Of a stretch of DNA of 64,000 bases, positions 9,638-18,503 are shown piece after piece. The stretch is from Cyanobium sp. Cruz-8D1. GTDB taxonomy: Bacteria; Cyanobacteriota; Cyanobacteriia; PCC-6307; Cyanobiaceae. Within the stretch, counting starts at the first letter, position 1. Each line of letters begins with the position of its first letter. Made by a program: the position numbers and the translations under genes. The notes beneath the pieces are model-generated. The model was not told the DNA's origin, did no database searches, and was given only the letters and a program-made list of their open reading frames with translations. The stretch spans positions 97,279-161,278 of the forward strand of contig NZ_JAGQCD010000005.1 in assembly GCF_024345975.1 (NCBI RefSeq), in the 5' to 3' direction.

Positions 9638-11442
9638 CGCTTGGCGGGCTTTTTCACCGGCATCTTGCGCAGCCGGATCGACTCGGGCGTGACCTCCAGC
9701 ATCTCGTCGGGGCCGATGTACTCCAGGGCCCGCTCCAGGGTCATCTGCACGGGGGACTGAAGGGTATCGAGCACCTCAGCGCCGGCGGAACGGATGTTGG
9801 TGACCTGTTTGGCCTTGCAGACATTGAGTTCGAGATCAGGCGGGCGGTTGTGCTCCCCCACAATCATCCCCTTGTACACCTTGGTACCGGGGGTGATGAA
9901 GAACTGGCCGCGATCTTCGGCACCCTTGAGGGCATAGAAGGTGGCGGTGCCTTCCTCAAAGGCAATCAGCACGCCGTTGCGGCGGGCGTCGAAGTCCCCC
10001 TGCATCGGCCGGTAGTCGAGGAAGGAGTGGCTCATGATGCCTTCACCGCGGCTGGCGCGGATGAACTCACCACGGAAGCCGATCAGGCCCCGGGAGGGCA
10101 CCACAAACTCCAGCTGGGTGCGCCCATCACTGGTGGCCTCCATGTTCTGCATTTCGCCTTTGCGCATGCCCAGCTTCTCGATGCAGCTGCCCACCGCTTC
10201 CTCGGGCACATCCATCACCAGGGTTTCGAAGGGCTCGTGGGGCGTGCCATCGATGGTGCGGAAGATCACCTGGGGCTGGGAGACCTGAAACTCGAAGCCT
10301 TCGCGGCGCATCGTCTCGATCAGGATGCCCAGGTGAAGCTCGCCCCGTCCGCAGACGGAGAAACGGTCGGGGGAGTCCGTGTCCTCCACCCGCAGCGCCA
10401 CGTTGGTAAGCAGCTCACGCTGCAGGCGATCCCGCAACTGACGGCTGGTGACGAACTTGCCCTCCTTGCCGGCGAACGGCGAGTCGTTGACCACGAAGGT
10501 CATCTGCAGGGTGGGTTCATCCACCTTGATCAACGGCAGGGCCTCGGGATGGTCGGGACAAGCGATGGTTTCGCCGATGTTGACCTCATCGAAACCGGCC
10601 ACGGCCACCAGATCTCCGGCTCGGGCCTCAGGAATCTCGACCCGCTGCAGACCCTGGAAGCCGAGCAGCTTGCTGATCCGTCCCCGCTTGATGCTGCCGT
10701 CGTCGCGGATCAGGGCGACACTCTGGCCGCCGACAATGGTGCCGTTGTGCACCCGACCGATCATGATCCGGCCCAGGAAATCGGAATAATCGAGGGTGGT
10801 GACCTGCAGCTGCAGGGGCTTGGCGGGATCACCAACCGGCGGCGGAACATGCCGCAGAATGGCATCGAACAGCGGTTTCATATTGTCGCTTTCGGTCGCC
10901 ATGTCGGGCTTGGCATACCCGGCCATGCCGCTGCCGAAGAGGTAGGTGAAATCGCACTGGTCGTCGTCAGCGCCGAGTTCCAGGAACAGATCCAGCACCT
11001 TGTCGACGGCCTGCTCGGGATCAACGCGGGCCCGGTCAATCTTGTTGACGAAGACAATCGGCCGCAACCCCTTCTCCAGGGCCTTCTTGAGCACGAAGCG
11101 GGTCTGGGGCATGGGGCCTTCGTTGGCGTCCACGATCAACAGACAGCCATCGACCATGCCAAGCACCCGCTCCACTTCACCACCGAAATCAGAGTGACCG
11201 GGGGTGTCAACAATATTGATGCGAATGCCGTTGTAATCCACGGCCGTGTTCTTGGAGAGAATCGTGATCCCCCTCTCCCGCTCCAGATCGTTGGAATCCA
11301 TCACGCACGTGGGCACCGCTTCGCCCTCGCGGAAGATGCCGGATTGCTCGAGCAGGGCATCCACCAAGGTGGTCTTGCCGTGGTCGACGTGGGCAATGAT
11401 CGCGATATTGCGTATCGGGGCGCCTTTGATCTCGCCGCTCAT
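9634..11442 (-). CDS. typA: Ribosome-associated GTPase TypA/BipA
   Basis: Translational GTPase of the EF-G/LepA class that binds ribosomes and supports growth under stress and 50S assembly. I choose ATG 11442 ([16 protein letters not shown]) because it gives 602 residues, the family length, and an AGGA lies about nine bases upstream; an open frame reaches back to 11724 but the extra residues are not family-like. G1 [12 protein letters not shown]2 ERGITI, G3 [16 protein letters not shown] and G4 VNKIDR are all present, followed by domains II, III, V and the BipA-specific C-terminus ending in VKKPAKR. First gene of the string typA-DUF309-lptA-lptB. Confidence 0.97.
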   Translation of the reverse strand: MSGEIKGAPIRNIAIIAHVDHGKTTLVDALLEQSGIFREGEAVPTCVMDSNDLERERGITILSKNTAVDYNGIRINIVDTPGHSDFGGEVERVLGMVDGCLLIVDANEGPMPQTRFVLKKALEKGLRPIVFVNKIDRARVDPEQAVDKVLDLFLELGADDDQCDFTYLFGSGMAGYAKPDMATESDNMKPLFDAILRHVPPPVGDPAKPLQLQVTTLDYSDFLGRIMIGRVHNGTIVGGQSVALIRDDGSIKRGRISKLLGFQGLQRVEIPEARAGDLVAVAGFDEVNIGETIACPDHPEALPLIKVDEPTLQMTFVVNDSPFAGKEGKFVTSRQLRDRLQRELLTNVALRVEDTDSPDRFSVCGRGELHLGILIETMRREGFEFQVSQPQVIFRTIDGTPHEPFETLVMDVPEEAVGSCIEKLGMRKGEMQNMEATSDGRTQLEFVVPSRGLIGFRGEFIRASRGEGIMSHSFLDYRPMQGDFDARRNGVLIAFEEGTATFYALKGAEDRGQFFITPGTKVYKGMIVGEHNRPPDLELNVCKAKQVTNIRSAGAEVLDTLQSPVQMTLERALEYIGPDEMLEVTPESIRLRKMPVKKPAKR

Positions 11443-11751
11443 GGGGATGTCGTCCTGAAAAGTAAGGGGAAAGGATTCAACGGAATCGAATCGACGCTGG
11501 TCGTTTCCAGGGAAACGAGACGTTGATGGCGAGACGAAGAAGGCATGTCGCTGCCAACGAGCCTGAAAGAGGGGCCGCTGAAAACGGGCCGCTGATGATG
11601 GGGCCAACCGGCGCTCTGACGCTTCGTCAGGGTTTTCGATGAAACCCTGCCGCGCCGGCCCGAATGGACAAGTGGCGAACGTTGAAGCGAATCTTGATCC
11701 TACTCCCACCCCCTCCAGGAACACAGGCGGCGGGTCTCCGCACCCACCGGA
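11443..11751 (-). promoter_or_regulatory. Gene-free 309-base leader upstream of typA with three perfect inverted repeats
   Basis: No gene is supported here. It lies between the vanY-like stop and the typA start on the same strand, so it should hold the typA promoter and 5' leader. Three perfect inverted repeats are visible: 11501-11508 with 11511-11518 (TCGTTTCC/GGAAACGA), 11616-11621 with 11625-11630 (CTGACG/CGTCAG) and 11628-11635 with 11642-11649 (CAGGGTTT/AAACCCTG). None is followed by a clear U-run, so they are not standard terminators. A regulatory role is inference. Confidence 0.45.
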
Positions 11752-12474
11752 TCATCGGCCCAGGCGCTGGGCCGGCTCGAACATCTCCAGGGCGTCGGTG
11801 GATCCCTCGAAGCGCCAGTGCCAGGGTTCGTAGATCACCCCCTGGCGGTTGCCCTTCGGGAAAGAGCGCACGAAGTGAAAGCGGGCGGCGTGGCGATCCA
11901 ACCAGCGGTAGGCGTCGGTGTTTTCGAAGCTCTCCATCAGATTGGTGGCGGGCAAGCGGCCATCGCCCAAGTCGACCGCGTAGCCGGTGCTGTGCTCGGA
12001 GAAGCCGGGTGGGGCGCTGACCCGGGCCCGGTCGGCGGAGGTCTGGTTGCGCTCGGCCTTGACATCAAAGAACAACTGCTTCTGCAAACCATGGCTGCGG
12101 TAGGCACTCAGAACGGTCAAAACAATGCCGTCAGCCTCAGCGGCGGCCCGCATCGCCTCCAACGCCCCGGCGGCCTGTGGCTGCAACAGCAGGCCCGGGG
12201 CAATCGCCACCAGCTCCTCCGGGTTGGCCTCGGGGTAGGGGAAATGACCCAGCAACCGCCCATCCGGCCCGAGACGGGCCGCCAGTCCCGGCACCGGCGT
12301 GGGGGTGATCAGGCTGCGAAATGGGCCGATCAGCAGCAGCACCGCACCACCGGCCAGCAGGGCACTGGTGAGCAGGACCTGAATCAGGCGCCTGGGAAGG
12401 GAAGCCTGGCGTCGGGGACGGGGCGTGCTGCGCCTGGCCAGCGGAATGTCGTCACCGAACCCTGGGGCGGACAC
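11752..12474 (-). CDS. M15 family D-alanyl-D-alanine carboxypeptidase (VanY-like), membrane-anchored
   Basis: Zinc peptidase predicted to trim the terminal D-alanine from peptidoglycan stem peptides in the periplasm. The 240-residue protein starts at GTG 12474, has an arginine-rich N-terminus and one hydrophobic anchor (LIQVLLTSALLAGGAVLLLIG), then the M15B core: VLSAYRSHGLQKQLF, the first zinc ligands in SEHSTGYAVDLGD and the last His/Glu region in EPWHWRFEG. A GAGG element lies just upstream of the GTG. The gene is divergent from chlP. No vancomycin-resistance partners are near, so housekeeping wall trimming is likely. Confidence 0.9.
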   Translation of the reverse strand: MSAPGFGDDIPLARRSTPRPRRQASLPRRLIQVLLTSALLAGGAVLLLIGPFRSLITPTPVPGLAARLGPDGRLLGHFPYPEANPEELVAIAPGLLLQPQAAGALEAMRAAAEADGIVLTVLSAYRSHGLQKQLFFDVKAERNQTSADRARVSAPPGFSEHSTGYAVDLGDGRLPATNLMESFENTDAYRWLDRHAARFHFVRSFPKGNRQGVIYEPWHWRFEGSTDALEMFEPAQRLGR

Positions 12475-12599
12475 TCCCTCAACGGCAAGCCAACGCTGAT
12501 CTTAGGTGGGGGCTCATTTCAGTGGTTTTTCTACAGGACGGATGCCTGCCCGGCGGTGTTAGCTTCACGCCACATCCCAATGGCGGAGCAGGTTTCAAG

Positions 12600-13991
12600 A
12601 TGTTGCGAGTGGCAGTCGTGGGCGGCGGCCCCAGCGGTTCCTGTGCTGCAGAAGTTCTCGCCAAGGCAGGCCTCCAGACCTGGCTGTTCGAGCGCAAGCT
12701 GGACAACGCCAAGCCCTGTGGCGGCGCGATCCCCCTCTGCATGGTGGAAGAGTTCGACCTGCCGGACTCCATCATCGACCGCAAAGTGCGGAACATGCGG
12801 ATGATCTCCCCCTCCAACAGGGAAGTGGACATCCACCTGGAGAACAGCAACGAATACATCGGCATGTGCCGTCGGGAAGTTCTCGACGGTTTCCTGCGCA
12901 ACCGGGCCGCCGAGCTGGGGGCCCAGCTGGTCAACGGGCTGGTGCAGAGCATCGACACCGGCAACCAGCGTCAGGGCCCGTACACCCTCCACTACGCCGA
13001 CTACTCGTCCGGCGGCCCCACCGGCGAGCTGAAAACCCTCGAGGTGGACCTGATCGTCGGGGCCGACGGCGCCAACAGCCGCGTGGCCAAGGCCATGGAT
13101 GCGGGCGACTACAACGTGGCGATCGCCTTCCAGGAGCGGATTCGCCTGCCCGCCGAGGAGATGGCCTACTACGAGGATCTGGCGGAGATGTACGTCGGCA
13201 CCGATGTGTCGCCTGATTTCTACGCCTGGGTCTTCCCCAAGTACGACCATGTGGCGGTGGGCACGGGCACGATGCAGGCCAACCAGTCGCTGATCAAGGG
13301 GCTCCAGAAAGGCATCCGCGCCCGGGCCAGCCGGCGCCTGCTGCGCGGCGAGGTGATCAAGGTGGAAGCCCACCCGATTCCCGAGCATCCCCGCCCCCGG
13401 CGGGTGGTGGGCCGCATGGCCCTGGTGGGGGACGCGGCCGGTTACGTCACCAAGAGCTCCGGTGAAGGCATCTACTTCGCCGCCAAGAGTGGCCGCATGT
13501 GTGCCGAGGAGATTGTGGCTTCCAGCGCCTCCGGCAGCCGCATTCCCACCGACAAAGACCTCAAGGTCTACATCCGCAAGTGGGACCGCAAGTACGGCGC
13601 CACCTACAAGGTGCTGGAGCTCCTGCAGAACATCTTCTACAGCAACGATCCCGCCCGTGAGGCGTTTGTGGAGATGTGCGATGACAAGGACGTGCAGCGC
13701 CTCACCTTCGACAGCTACCTCTACAAGCGGGTGGTTGCGATGAACCCCTGGCAGCAGATCAAGCTGACCGTGCTCACCCTGGCTGCGGTTTTGCGGGGTC
13801 AGGCCCTGGCCCCGGCTGGCTACAAGCCGGTACCCAGTGCCGTGCGCTCGGCCGAGGAGGCGGAAGCGATCTTCCTGGCCGCCGAGCCCCGCTCCTCGAT
13901 GAAGCCTGCGGGCGTTCACGCCGCCACCCCGCCCGTGGATCCCCAGGCCGGAACCGATTCCACCAAGGAAGCGGAGCTGGTGGCCAAGTGA
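12600..13991 (+). CDS. chlP: Geranylgeranyl reductase
   Basis: Reduces geranylgeranyl diphosphate or geranylgeranyl-chlorophyllide to the phytyl form for chlorophyll and tocopherol. I choose ATG 12600 (MLRVAVVGGGPSGSCAAEVL), giving 463 residues; the frame stays open upstream but the FAD-binding GGGPSG motif normally begins near residue 8. Other marks are FERKLDNAKPCGGAIPLCMV, DLIVGADGANSRVAKAM and MALVGDAAGYVTKSSGEGIYFAAKSG. The final forty residues are low-complexity. It is the last step partner of the hemA/gun4 chlorophyll pathway and should sit at the thylakoid membrane. Confidence 0.96.
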   Translation: MLRVAVVGGGPSGSCAAEVLAKAGLQTWLFERKLDNAKPCGGAIPLCMVEEFDLPDSIIDRKVRNMRMISPSNREVDIHLENSNEYIGMCRREVLDGFLRNRAAELGAQLVNGLVQSIDTGNQRQGPYTLHYADYSSGGPTGELKTLEVDLIVGADGANSRVAKAMDAGDYNVAIAFQERIRLPAEEMAYYEDLAEMYVGTDVSPDFYAWVFPKYDHVAVGTGTMQANQSLIKGLQKGIRARASRRLLRGEVIKVEAHPIPEHPRPRRVVGRMALVGDAAGYVTKSSGEGIYFAAKSGRMCAEEIVASSASGSRIPTDKDLKVYIRKWDRKYGATYKVLELLQNIFYSNDPAREAFVEMCDDKDVQRLTFDSYLYKRVVAMNPWQQIKLTVLTLAAVLRGQALAPAGYKPVPSAVRSAEEAEAIFLAAEPRSSMKPAGVHAATPPVDPQAGTDSTKEAELVAK

Positions 13992-13999
13992 GAAAGCCT

Positions 14000-15319
14000 T
14001 CAGACCGGCCCCTCGGCCTCGTCTGAGGTCTTAGCGGAGCGGCTCACCAGGAGTTTGTCGACCCTATTGCCATCCATGTCCACCACCTCGATGCGAAGGT
14101 CTTCCCATTCGAAGGCTTCGCCGGCGCTGGGAATGTGCTCGAGATGGTGCATCACGAATCCACCCAGGGTCTGGTAACCCCCACGGACTTCTTCCGGCAG
14201 GTTTTCCTTCTGGACCAGGTCCTTGAAGTCAGCAATGTCGAGGATGCCATCGAGCAGCCAGGATCCATCCTGGCGAACGATGATCATCGGATCCTCCTTG
14301 TCTCTGGCGGAGGAAAGATCACCCACGATCGCCTCCATCACGTCGTTGAGGGTCACCAGTCCTTCGATACCGCCGAATTCATCGGTGACCAGGGCAATGT
14401 GAACCCCGCTGGTTCTGAATTGTTCGATCAGCTTCAGGGCCCTGGTGCTCTCGCCCACGTACAGCGGCGGTTGCAGCAACGCCTCGATCTCCCGGGGGCC
14501 ATCGGAGAGCTGGGCTGCCAGGATGGCGCGGCCGCGGACCACGCCGACACAGGCGTCGAGGCTGTCGCGTGCCACCGGAAACAGGGAATGATTCACCCGC
14601 ATCACCCGCTCGAGGTGGGACTGGGGGGATTCGGAGAGATCCAGCCAGCAGATTTCGGTGCGGGGCGTCATGATCGCCTTGACAGGTCGATCGGCCAGGC
14701 GAAACACCCGCTCCACCATGGCGTGTTCCGCCACTTCAAACAAGCCTGATTCCGTGCCCCTACGCAGCAGAGTCCTGATCTCGTCTTCGGTGATCTCAGG
14801 CTCACCACTCTCGCCAATGCCCATCAGGCTGAGCAGCCGATCGGTGGAGGAGCCGAGCAGATGGGCCACGGGGGCCATCCAGCGCGACAGGGCCCGCATC
14901 GGGGGCGCCACGAGGCAGGCGAAGCGCTCCGGATCACTGAGGGCGATGCGCTTCGGCACCAGTTCGCCCAGCACCAGGGAGAGAAAGGTGATGAGCGTCA
15001 CCACGATGCCCAGGGCGAGGGGTTCGGACCAGGGGCGCAATGGGGGCACCGTCTGCAGCAGCAGCCGCAACGACTCGGCCGCCCGCGAGCCGCCCAGAGC
15101 GCCACTGAGGATGCCGATCAAAGTGATGCCGATCTGCACCGTCGAGAGGAAATCGTTGGGGGAACGGATTAGTTTCAGAGCCACTTCCGCCTTCGGGTCC
15201 CCAGCCTCCGCCTGGTGTTCGAGGCGCAGTCTCCGAGCCGACATCATGGCCAACTCCGAACCCGAAAAGATGCCGTTGATCAGTATCAACACGACAATCA
15301 GTAAACCGTCGAAAAGCAT
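14000..15319 (-). CDS. CNNM/CorC-type membrane protein with DUF21 and CBS domains
   Basis: A 439-residue protein from ATG 15319 (MLFDGLLIVVLILINGIFSG); the frame extends upstream to 15367 but DUF21 proteins usually start directly at the first helix. It has an N-terminal DUF21 membrane domain with FSGSELAMMSARRLRLEHQA and VLGELVPKRIAL, two central CBS segments (IMTPRTEICWLDLSESPQ and LVTDEFGGIEGLVTLNDVME) and a C-terminal CorC_HlyC/transporter-associated domain (LDGILDIADF...GYQTLGGFVMHHLEHIPSAGE). By family it may transport or regulate Mg2+ or other divalent cations; the older label hemolysin is misleading. It converges with chlP and diverges from the polyketide cassette. Confidence 0.9.
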   Translation of the reverse strand: MLFDGLLIVVLILINGIFSGSELAMMSARRLRLEHQAEAGDPKAEVALKLIRSPNDFLSTVQIGITLIGILSGALGGSRAAESLRLLLQTVPPLRPWSEPLALGIVVTLITFLSLVLGELVPKRIALSDPERFACLVAPPMRALSRWMAPVAHLLGSSTDRLLSLMGIGESGEPEITEDEIRTLLRRGTESGLFEVAEHAMVERVFRLADRPVKAIMTPRTEICWLDLSESPQSHLERVMRVNHSLFPVARDSLDACVGVVRGRAILAAQLSDGPREIEALLQPPLYVGESTRALKLIEQFRTSGVHIALVTDEFGGIEGLVTLNDVMEAIVGDLSSARDKEDPMIIVRQDGSWLLDGILDIADFKDLVQKENLPEEVRGGYQTLGGFVMHHLEHIPSAGEAFEWEDLRIEVVDMDGNRVDKLLVSRSAKTSDEAEGPV

Positions 15320-15429
15320 CGGCAAATCCAGTGATGGCCCATCCGCCTGCGAACGGATGGCAAGCACAAGTTAATTGACGATGACGTAGCTCCAGGCCAT
15401 GAACCCCATGTCTGGAGGCTGCCACGCCG

Positions 15430-15461
15430 TTGCCTGGAACGGATTAGCGTCCCATAGCTAT
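15430..15461 (+). promoter_or_regulatory. Candidate promoter for the polyketide cassette
   Basis: In the 207-base divergent gap between the CNNM-type gene and the methyltransferase I see TTGCCT at 15430-15435 and a TAGCTAT-like element at 15455-15461, with about 19 bases between. The match to a sigma-70 promoter is moderate and the spacer is one to two bases long. Confidence 0.25.
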
Positions 15462-15526
15462 CACGTCAGCCTGCGCGCAGAGCACTCCCGTCTGACCAGC
15501 CGCCCCACCCCCAGCCACCTTCCCCG

Positions 15527-16264
15527 ATGCATTGGCAGCCACTGGCCGAGCGGAACCGGCAACCAGAGTGGATGGATCAGGTCGGCATCGATGCCGCCGC
15601 GCACGACCAAGCCTTGCAAGGCCTGCGCCGGATCAATGCCTTGAGCGGTGCTGTGGGGTCCCTGTTCACTGAGATCAAGGCCCTGACCGCTGAACAGGCG
15701 CACAACCGCCCCCTGCGAATTCTGGATGTGGCCTGCGGCGGCGGTGATAACAGCATCGCCCTGGCGGAACGCTGCCGAAGCCATGGTCTGGCCGTGCAGG
15801 TCGACGGCTGCGATCTGAGCCAGCAGGCGGTGGCCATCGCCTGCCGTCATGCCGCTGATAAGGATGTGCAGGCCACGTTCTTCCAGGCCGACGCCTTGAG
15901 GGATCCCCTGCCGCTGGATTACGACGTCGTGGTCTGCAGTCTGTTTCTGCATCATCTCGATGAGACCAGCGCCGTCGAACTGCTGCGCCGCATGGGCCAG
16001 TGCTGCCGCCAGCTGCTACTGGTGAACGACCTGATCCGCAGTCCCCTCGGGTATGGGCTGGCGTGGGTGGGCTGTCGCCTGCTGAGTCGCTCCCCGATTG
16101 TGCATTTTGATGGTCCCGTTTCGGTGCAAGGGGCTTTCCGGATGGACGAGGCCCTGGATCTGACGGTCCAGGCTGGCCTTGGGGGGGCCCGCGTCCGGCG
16201 CAGCTGGCCCGAGCGCTTCCTGCTCAGCTGGCGACGACCCGCCCTGGTCCTTCAGGCCCCATGA
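15527..16264 (+). CDS. Class I SAM-dependent methyltransferase of the type III PKS cassette
   Basis: A 245-residue Rossmann-fold methyltransferase. The SAM-binding motif I is LRILDVACGGGDNSIAL (about residues 65-80), an acidic strand-2 end follows (VDGCDLSQQAV), and motif IV-like VVVCSLFLHHLDE is near the middle. The substrate cannot be read from the sequence; because the gene overlaps the FAD oxidoreductase by 4 bases and is followed by a type III polyketide synthase, methylation of a polyketide-derived (probably phenolic or pyrone) product is the reasonable inference. Starts at ATG 15527 with MHWQPLAERNRQPEWMDQVG. Confidence 0.87.
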   Translation: MHWQPLAERNRQPEWMDQVGIDAAAHDQALQGLRRINALSGAVGSLFTEIKALTAEQAHNRPLRILDVACGGGDNSIALAERCRSHGLAVQVDGCDLSQQAVAIACRHAADKDVQATFFQADALRDPLPLDYDVVVCSLFLHHLDETSAVELLRRMGQCCRQLLLVNDLIRSPLGYGLAWVGCRLLSRSPIVHFDGPVSVQGAFRMDEALDLTVQAGLGGARVRRSWPERFLLSWRRPALVLQAP

Positions 16265-17415
16265 GCGCTCCGGAGTGGGATGTGATCGTGCTCGGGGCAG
16301 GGCCCGCTGGCGCCCTGGCGGCCCACCAGCTCTCCAGGCAGCGGCTGCGGGTGCTGCTGGTGGAGAAGCGGGCCTTTCCCCGCTGGAAGGTCTGCGGCAC
16401 CTGCCTCAACGGGGTGGCCCTCGGGGCGCTGGCCCAGGCCGGCCTCCCGGGCCTGGTGGAACAGCTCGGCGGTGTGCCCCTCGTGCGGCTACGCCTCGGC
16501 CTGCAGGAGCATCAGGCGGATCTGGCGCTTCCCCTGGGCCGATCCCTCTCCCGGGGCAGCCTCGACCTGGCCCTCTGCGATGCCGCGGTGGCCGAAGGAA
16601 CGGTGTTGCGGATGAACACCGAGGCCACGGTGGCGGGCCCCTGCCCAGGCGGCCGGCAGGTGCGGCTGAACAGCGGAGCCACGCCTGAAACCACCAGCGC
16701 CCGTGTGGTGCTGCTGGCGACCGGGCTGGGCAGCTCAGGGCTGAACCCTGCCAGCCCGATCCGGACTCGGGTCCAGGTCCACTCCAGAGTGGGTGCCGGC
16801 TGCCGGGTGGACGCCAGCGCCAGCAGGTATGGCCGGGGCACGATCCATATGGCGATCGGACGGCACGGCTACGTCGGGCTGGTGCGCACCGAAGCCGGTG
16901 ATCTCAACCTGGCGGCGGCCTTCGACCGTGCCCATCTGATCCAGGCGGGCGGAGCGGCGCTCGCCGCCGCCGGCGTGCTGGCGGAGGCCGGATTCGATCC
17001 CGTCCCCCAAGCGTCCGCCGCCAGCTGGCTGGCCACCCCGGCCCTGACCGTTCGCCGTTGGCCGTTGGCGTCCGAGCGGCTGCTGTTGCTGGGGGACGCT
17101 GCCGGGTACGTCGAACCCTTCACGGGAGAGGGCATGGGCTGGGCCCTGGTGGGGGCTCTGGCGGCGGTGCCGCTGGTGCTGCAGGGCCAACACCAATGGA
17201 GCAGGGAGCTCGAACGGCAATGGGGCCACCGCCACCGGCAGCTGATCGGATCTCGCCAACGCCACTGCCGTGGACTGGCCTTCGCCCTGCGGCGTCCTGG
17301 CCTCAGCCGCGCTCTCCTGGCAGCGGTGGAGCGCTGGCCGATCCTGGCTGCCCCCTTCCTGCATTCCATCGATGGCGCCAGCTTGACCCCGCTTGCCTCC
17401 AGGCCATGTCCCTGA
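16261..17415 (+). CDS. FAD-dependent oxidoreductase (geranylgeranyl reductase superfamily) of the type III PKS cassette
   Basis: A 384-residue flavoprotein. The N-terminal dinucleotide motif VIVLGAGPAGALAAHQLS is followed by VEKRAFPRWKVCGTCLNG, the pattern of the geranylgeranyl reductase/halogenase-like group, and by LLLLGDAAGYVEPFTGEGMGWAL, the second FAD-contact motif. It shares the fold of chlP at 12.6 kb but is clearly a distinct paralogue. It overlaps the methyltransferase by 4 bases and the PKS by 10 bases, so the three are translated as a unit. Likely role: redox tailoring (hydroxylation or reduction) of the PKS product; substrate unknown. Confidence 0.88.
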   Translation: MSAPEWDVIVLGAGPAGALAAHQLSRQRLRVLLVEKRAFPRWKVCGTCLNGVALGALAQAGLPGLVEQLGGVPLVRLRLGLQEHQADLALPLGRSLSRGSLDLALCDAAVAEGTVLRMNTEATVAGPCPGGRQVRLNSGATPETTSARVVLLATGLGSSGLNPASPIRTRVQVHSRVGAGCRVDASASRYGRGTIHMAIGRHGYVGLVRTEAGDLNLAAAFDRAHLIQAGGAALAAAGVLAEAGFDPVPQASAASWLATPALTVRRWPLASERLLLLGDAAGYVEPFTGEGMGWALVGALAAVPLVLQGQHQWSRELERQWGHRHRQLIGSRQRHCRGLAFALRRPGLSRALLAAVERWPILAAPFLHSIDGASLTPLASRPCP

Positions 17416-18503
17416 CCATTCAGGGCCTGGGAACGGCCCTGCCACCTCAGCGCATCGCCCAAGGCGATGCCGCCGCCATCGCGGCCCAGGTGGCCCTGCC
17501 CAACCAGGTCCCTTCTCCAGGCCAGCGTCGGCTGCTGGATACCCTGCATCGCCGCTCAGGCGTCGCCACGCGCCACAGCGTGCTGCTCGATCCCCCCGGC
17601 AGCGACCCCCGACAAACCTTCTTTGGAGCCACCAGCCCCGGCACCGGGGAGCGGATGCGCCGCTATGCACGGGAGGCCCCCCCCCTGGCCCTGCGTGCCG
17701 TCGAGGCAGCCCTCGCGCAGGCCCAGCTGTCCCCGGAACGGATCACCCATCTGATCACGGTCTCCTGCAGCGGCTTCGCGGCCCCCGGCGTCGATCTCGC
17801 TTTGATGGCCGCCCTGCCGCTGGACGCTGGTCTGGCGCGCACCCATGTGGGATTCATGGGCTGCCACGGGGCCCTCAATGGTCTGCGGGTGGCCGCCGGA
17901 TTCACCGGTGTTGAGCCGGAGGCCTGTGTGCTGCTCTGTGCCGTCGAGCTCTGCAGCCTCCATCTCCAGTACGGCTGGGATGCTGAGCGCATCGTGGCCA
18001 ATGCCCTGTTCGCCGACGGGGCCGCCGCCCTGGTGGCCACCGGAAGGACCGGGGCAGAGAGGGCCCCAGCAGCGGCGCGCCTGGCCCAGCTGATCGCCAG
18101 CGGCTCCCTGCTGGTGCCAGCCAGTGCCGACGCCATGTCCTGGGAGATCGGTGACCACGGCTTCGCCATGGGCCTGTCTCCGCAGGTTCCTGACCTGATC
18201 AGCGAGCATCTGCGTCCCTGGCTGGAGCGGTGGCTGGCCGCCCACCAGCTGACGTTCGCCGCCATCGGCTCCTGGGCCGTGCATCCAGGCGGGCCCCGCA
18301 TCCTCTCGGCTGTCACGAAGGGCCTGGAGCTCGATCCCCGACTGATCGAACCCTCACGGTCGGTGCTGCGGGATTACGGCAACATGTCGTCCCCGACGCT
18401 GCTGTTCATCCTTGAGCGGCTGCGGCGCAGCGGTGCCCCAGGGCCCTGCCTGGCCATGGCCTTCGGCCCCGGCCTGTGCATCGAAGTGGCCCTGCTGGCG
18501 TGA
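17406..18503 (+). CDS. Type III polyketide synthase (chalcone synthase-like)
   Basis: Homodimeric ketosynthase that extends a starter acyl-CoA with malonyl-CoA and cyclises the product. From ATG 17406 (MSLTIQGLGTALPPQRIAQG) it has 365 residues, the normal length. The catalytic triad is readable: Cys153 in GFMGCHGALNGLR, His293 in SWAVHPGGPRIL and Asn326 in DYGNMSSPTLLF, with the family C-terminal loop MAFGPGLCIEVALL. The frame is open back to 17058 but that part is antisense-like sequence inside the FAD gene. Its TGA is immediately followed by the reverse-complement stop of glyS (TGATCA). Starter unit and product are unknown. Confidence 0.94.
   Translation: MSLTIQGLGTALPPQRIAQGDAAAIAAQVALPNQVPSPGQRRLLDTLHRRSGVATRHSVLLDPPGSDPRQTFFGATSPGTGERMRRYAREAPPLALRAVEAALAQAQLSPERITHLITVSCSGFAAPGVDLALMAALPLDAGLARTHVGFMGCHGALNGLRVAAGFTGVEPEACVLLCAVELCSLHLQYGWDAERIVANALFADGAAALVATGRTGAERAPAAARLAQLIASGSLLVPASADAMSWEIGDHGFAMGLSPQVPDLISEHLRPWLERWLAAHQLTFAAIGSWAVHPGGPRILSAVTKGLELDPRLIEPSRSVLRDYGNMSSPTLLFILERLRRSGAPGPCLAMAFGPGLCIEVALLA

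Noticed and set aside
9583..11526. 647-residue open frame on the plus strand
   Set aside because: Antisense to typA, whose GTPase motifs are complete; the plus frame has no recognisable family.
11443..11724. 94-residue N-terminal extension of TypA
   Set aside because: The extra residues are basic low-complexity, unlike the family, and a Shine-Dalgarno-like AGGA precedes ATG 11442.
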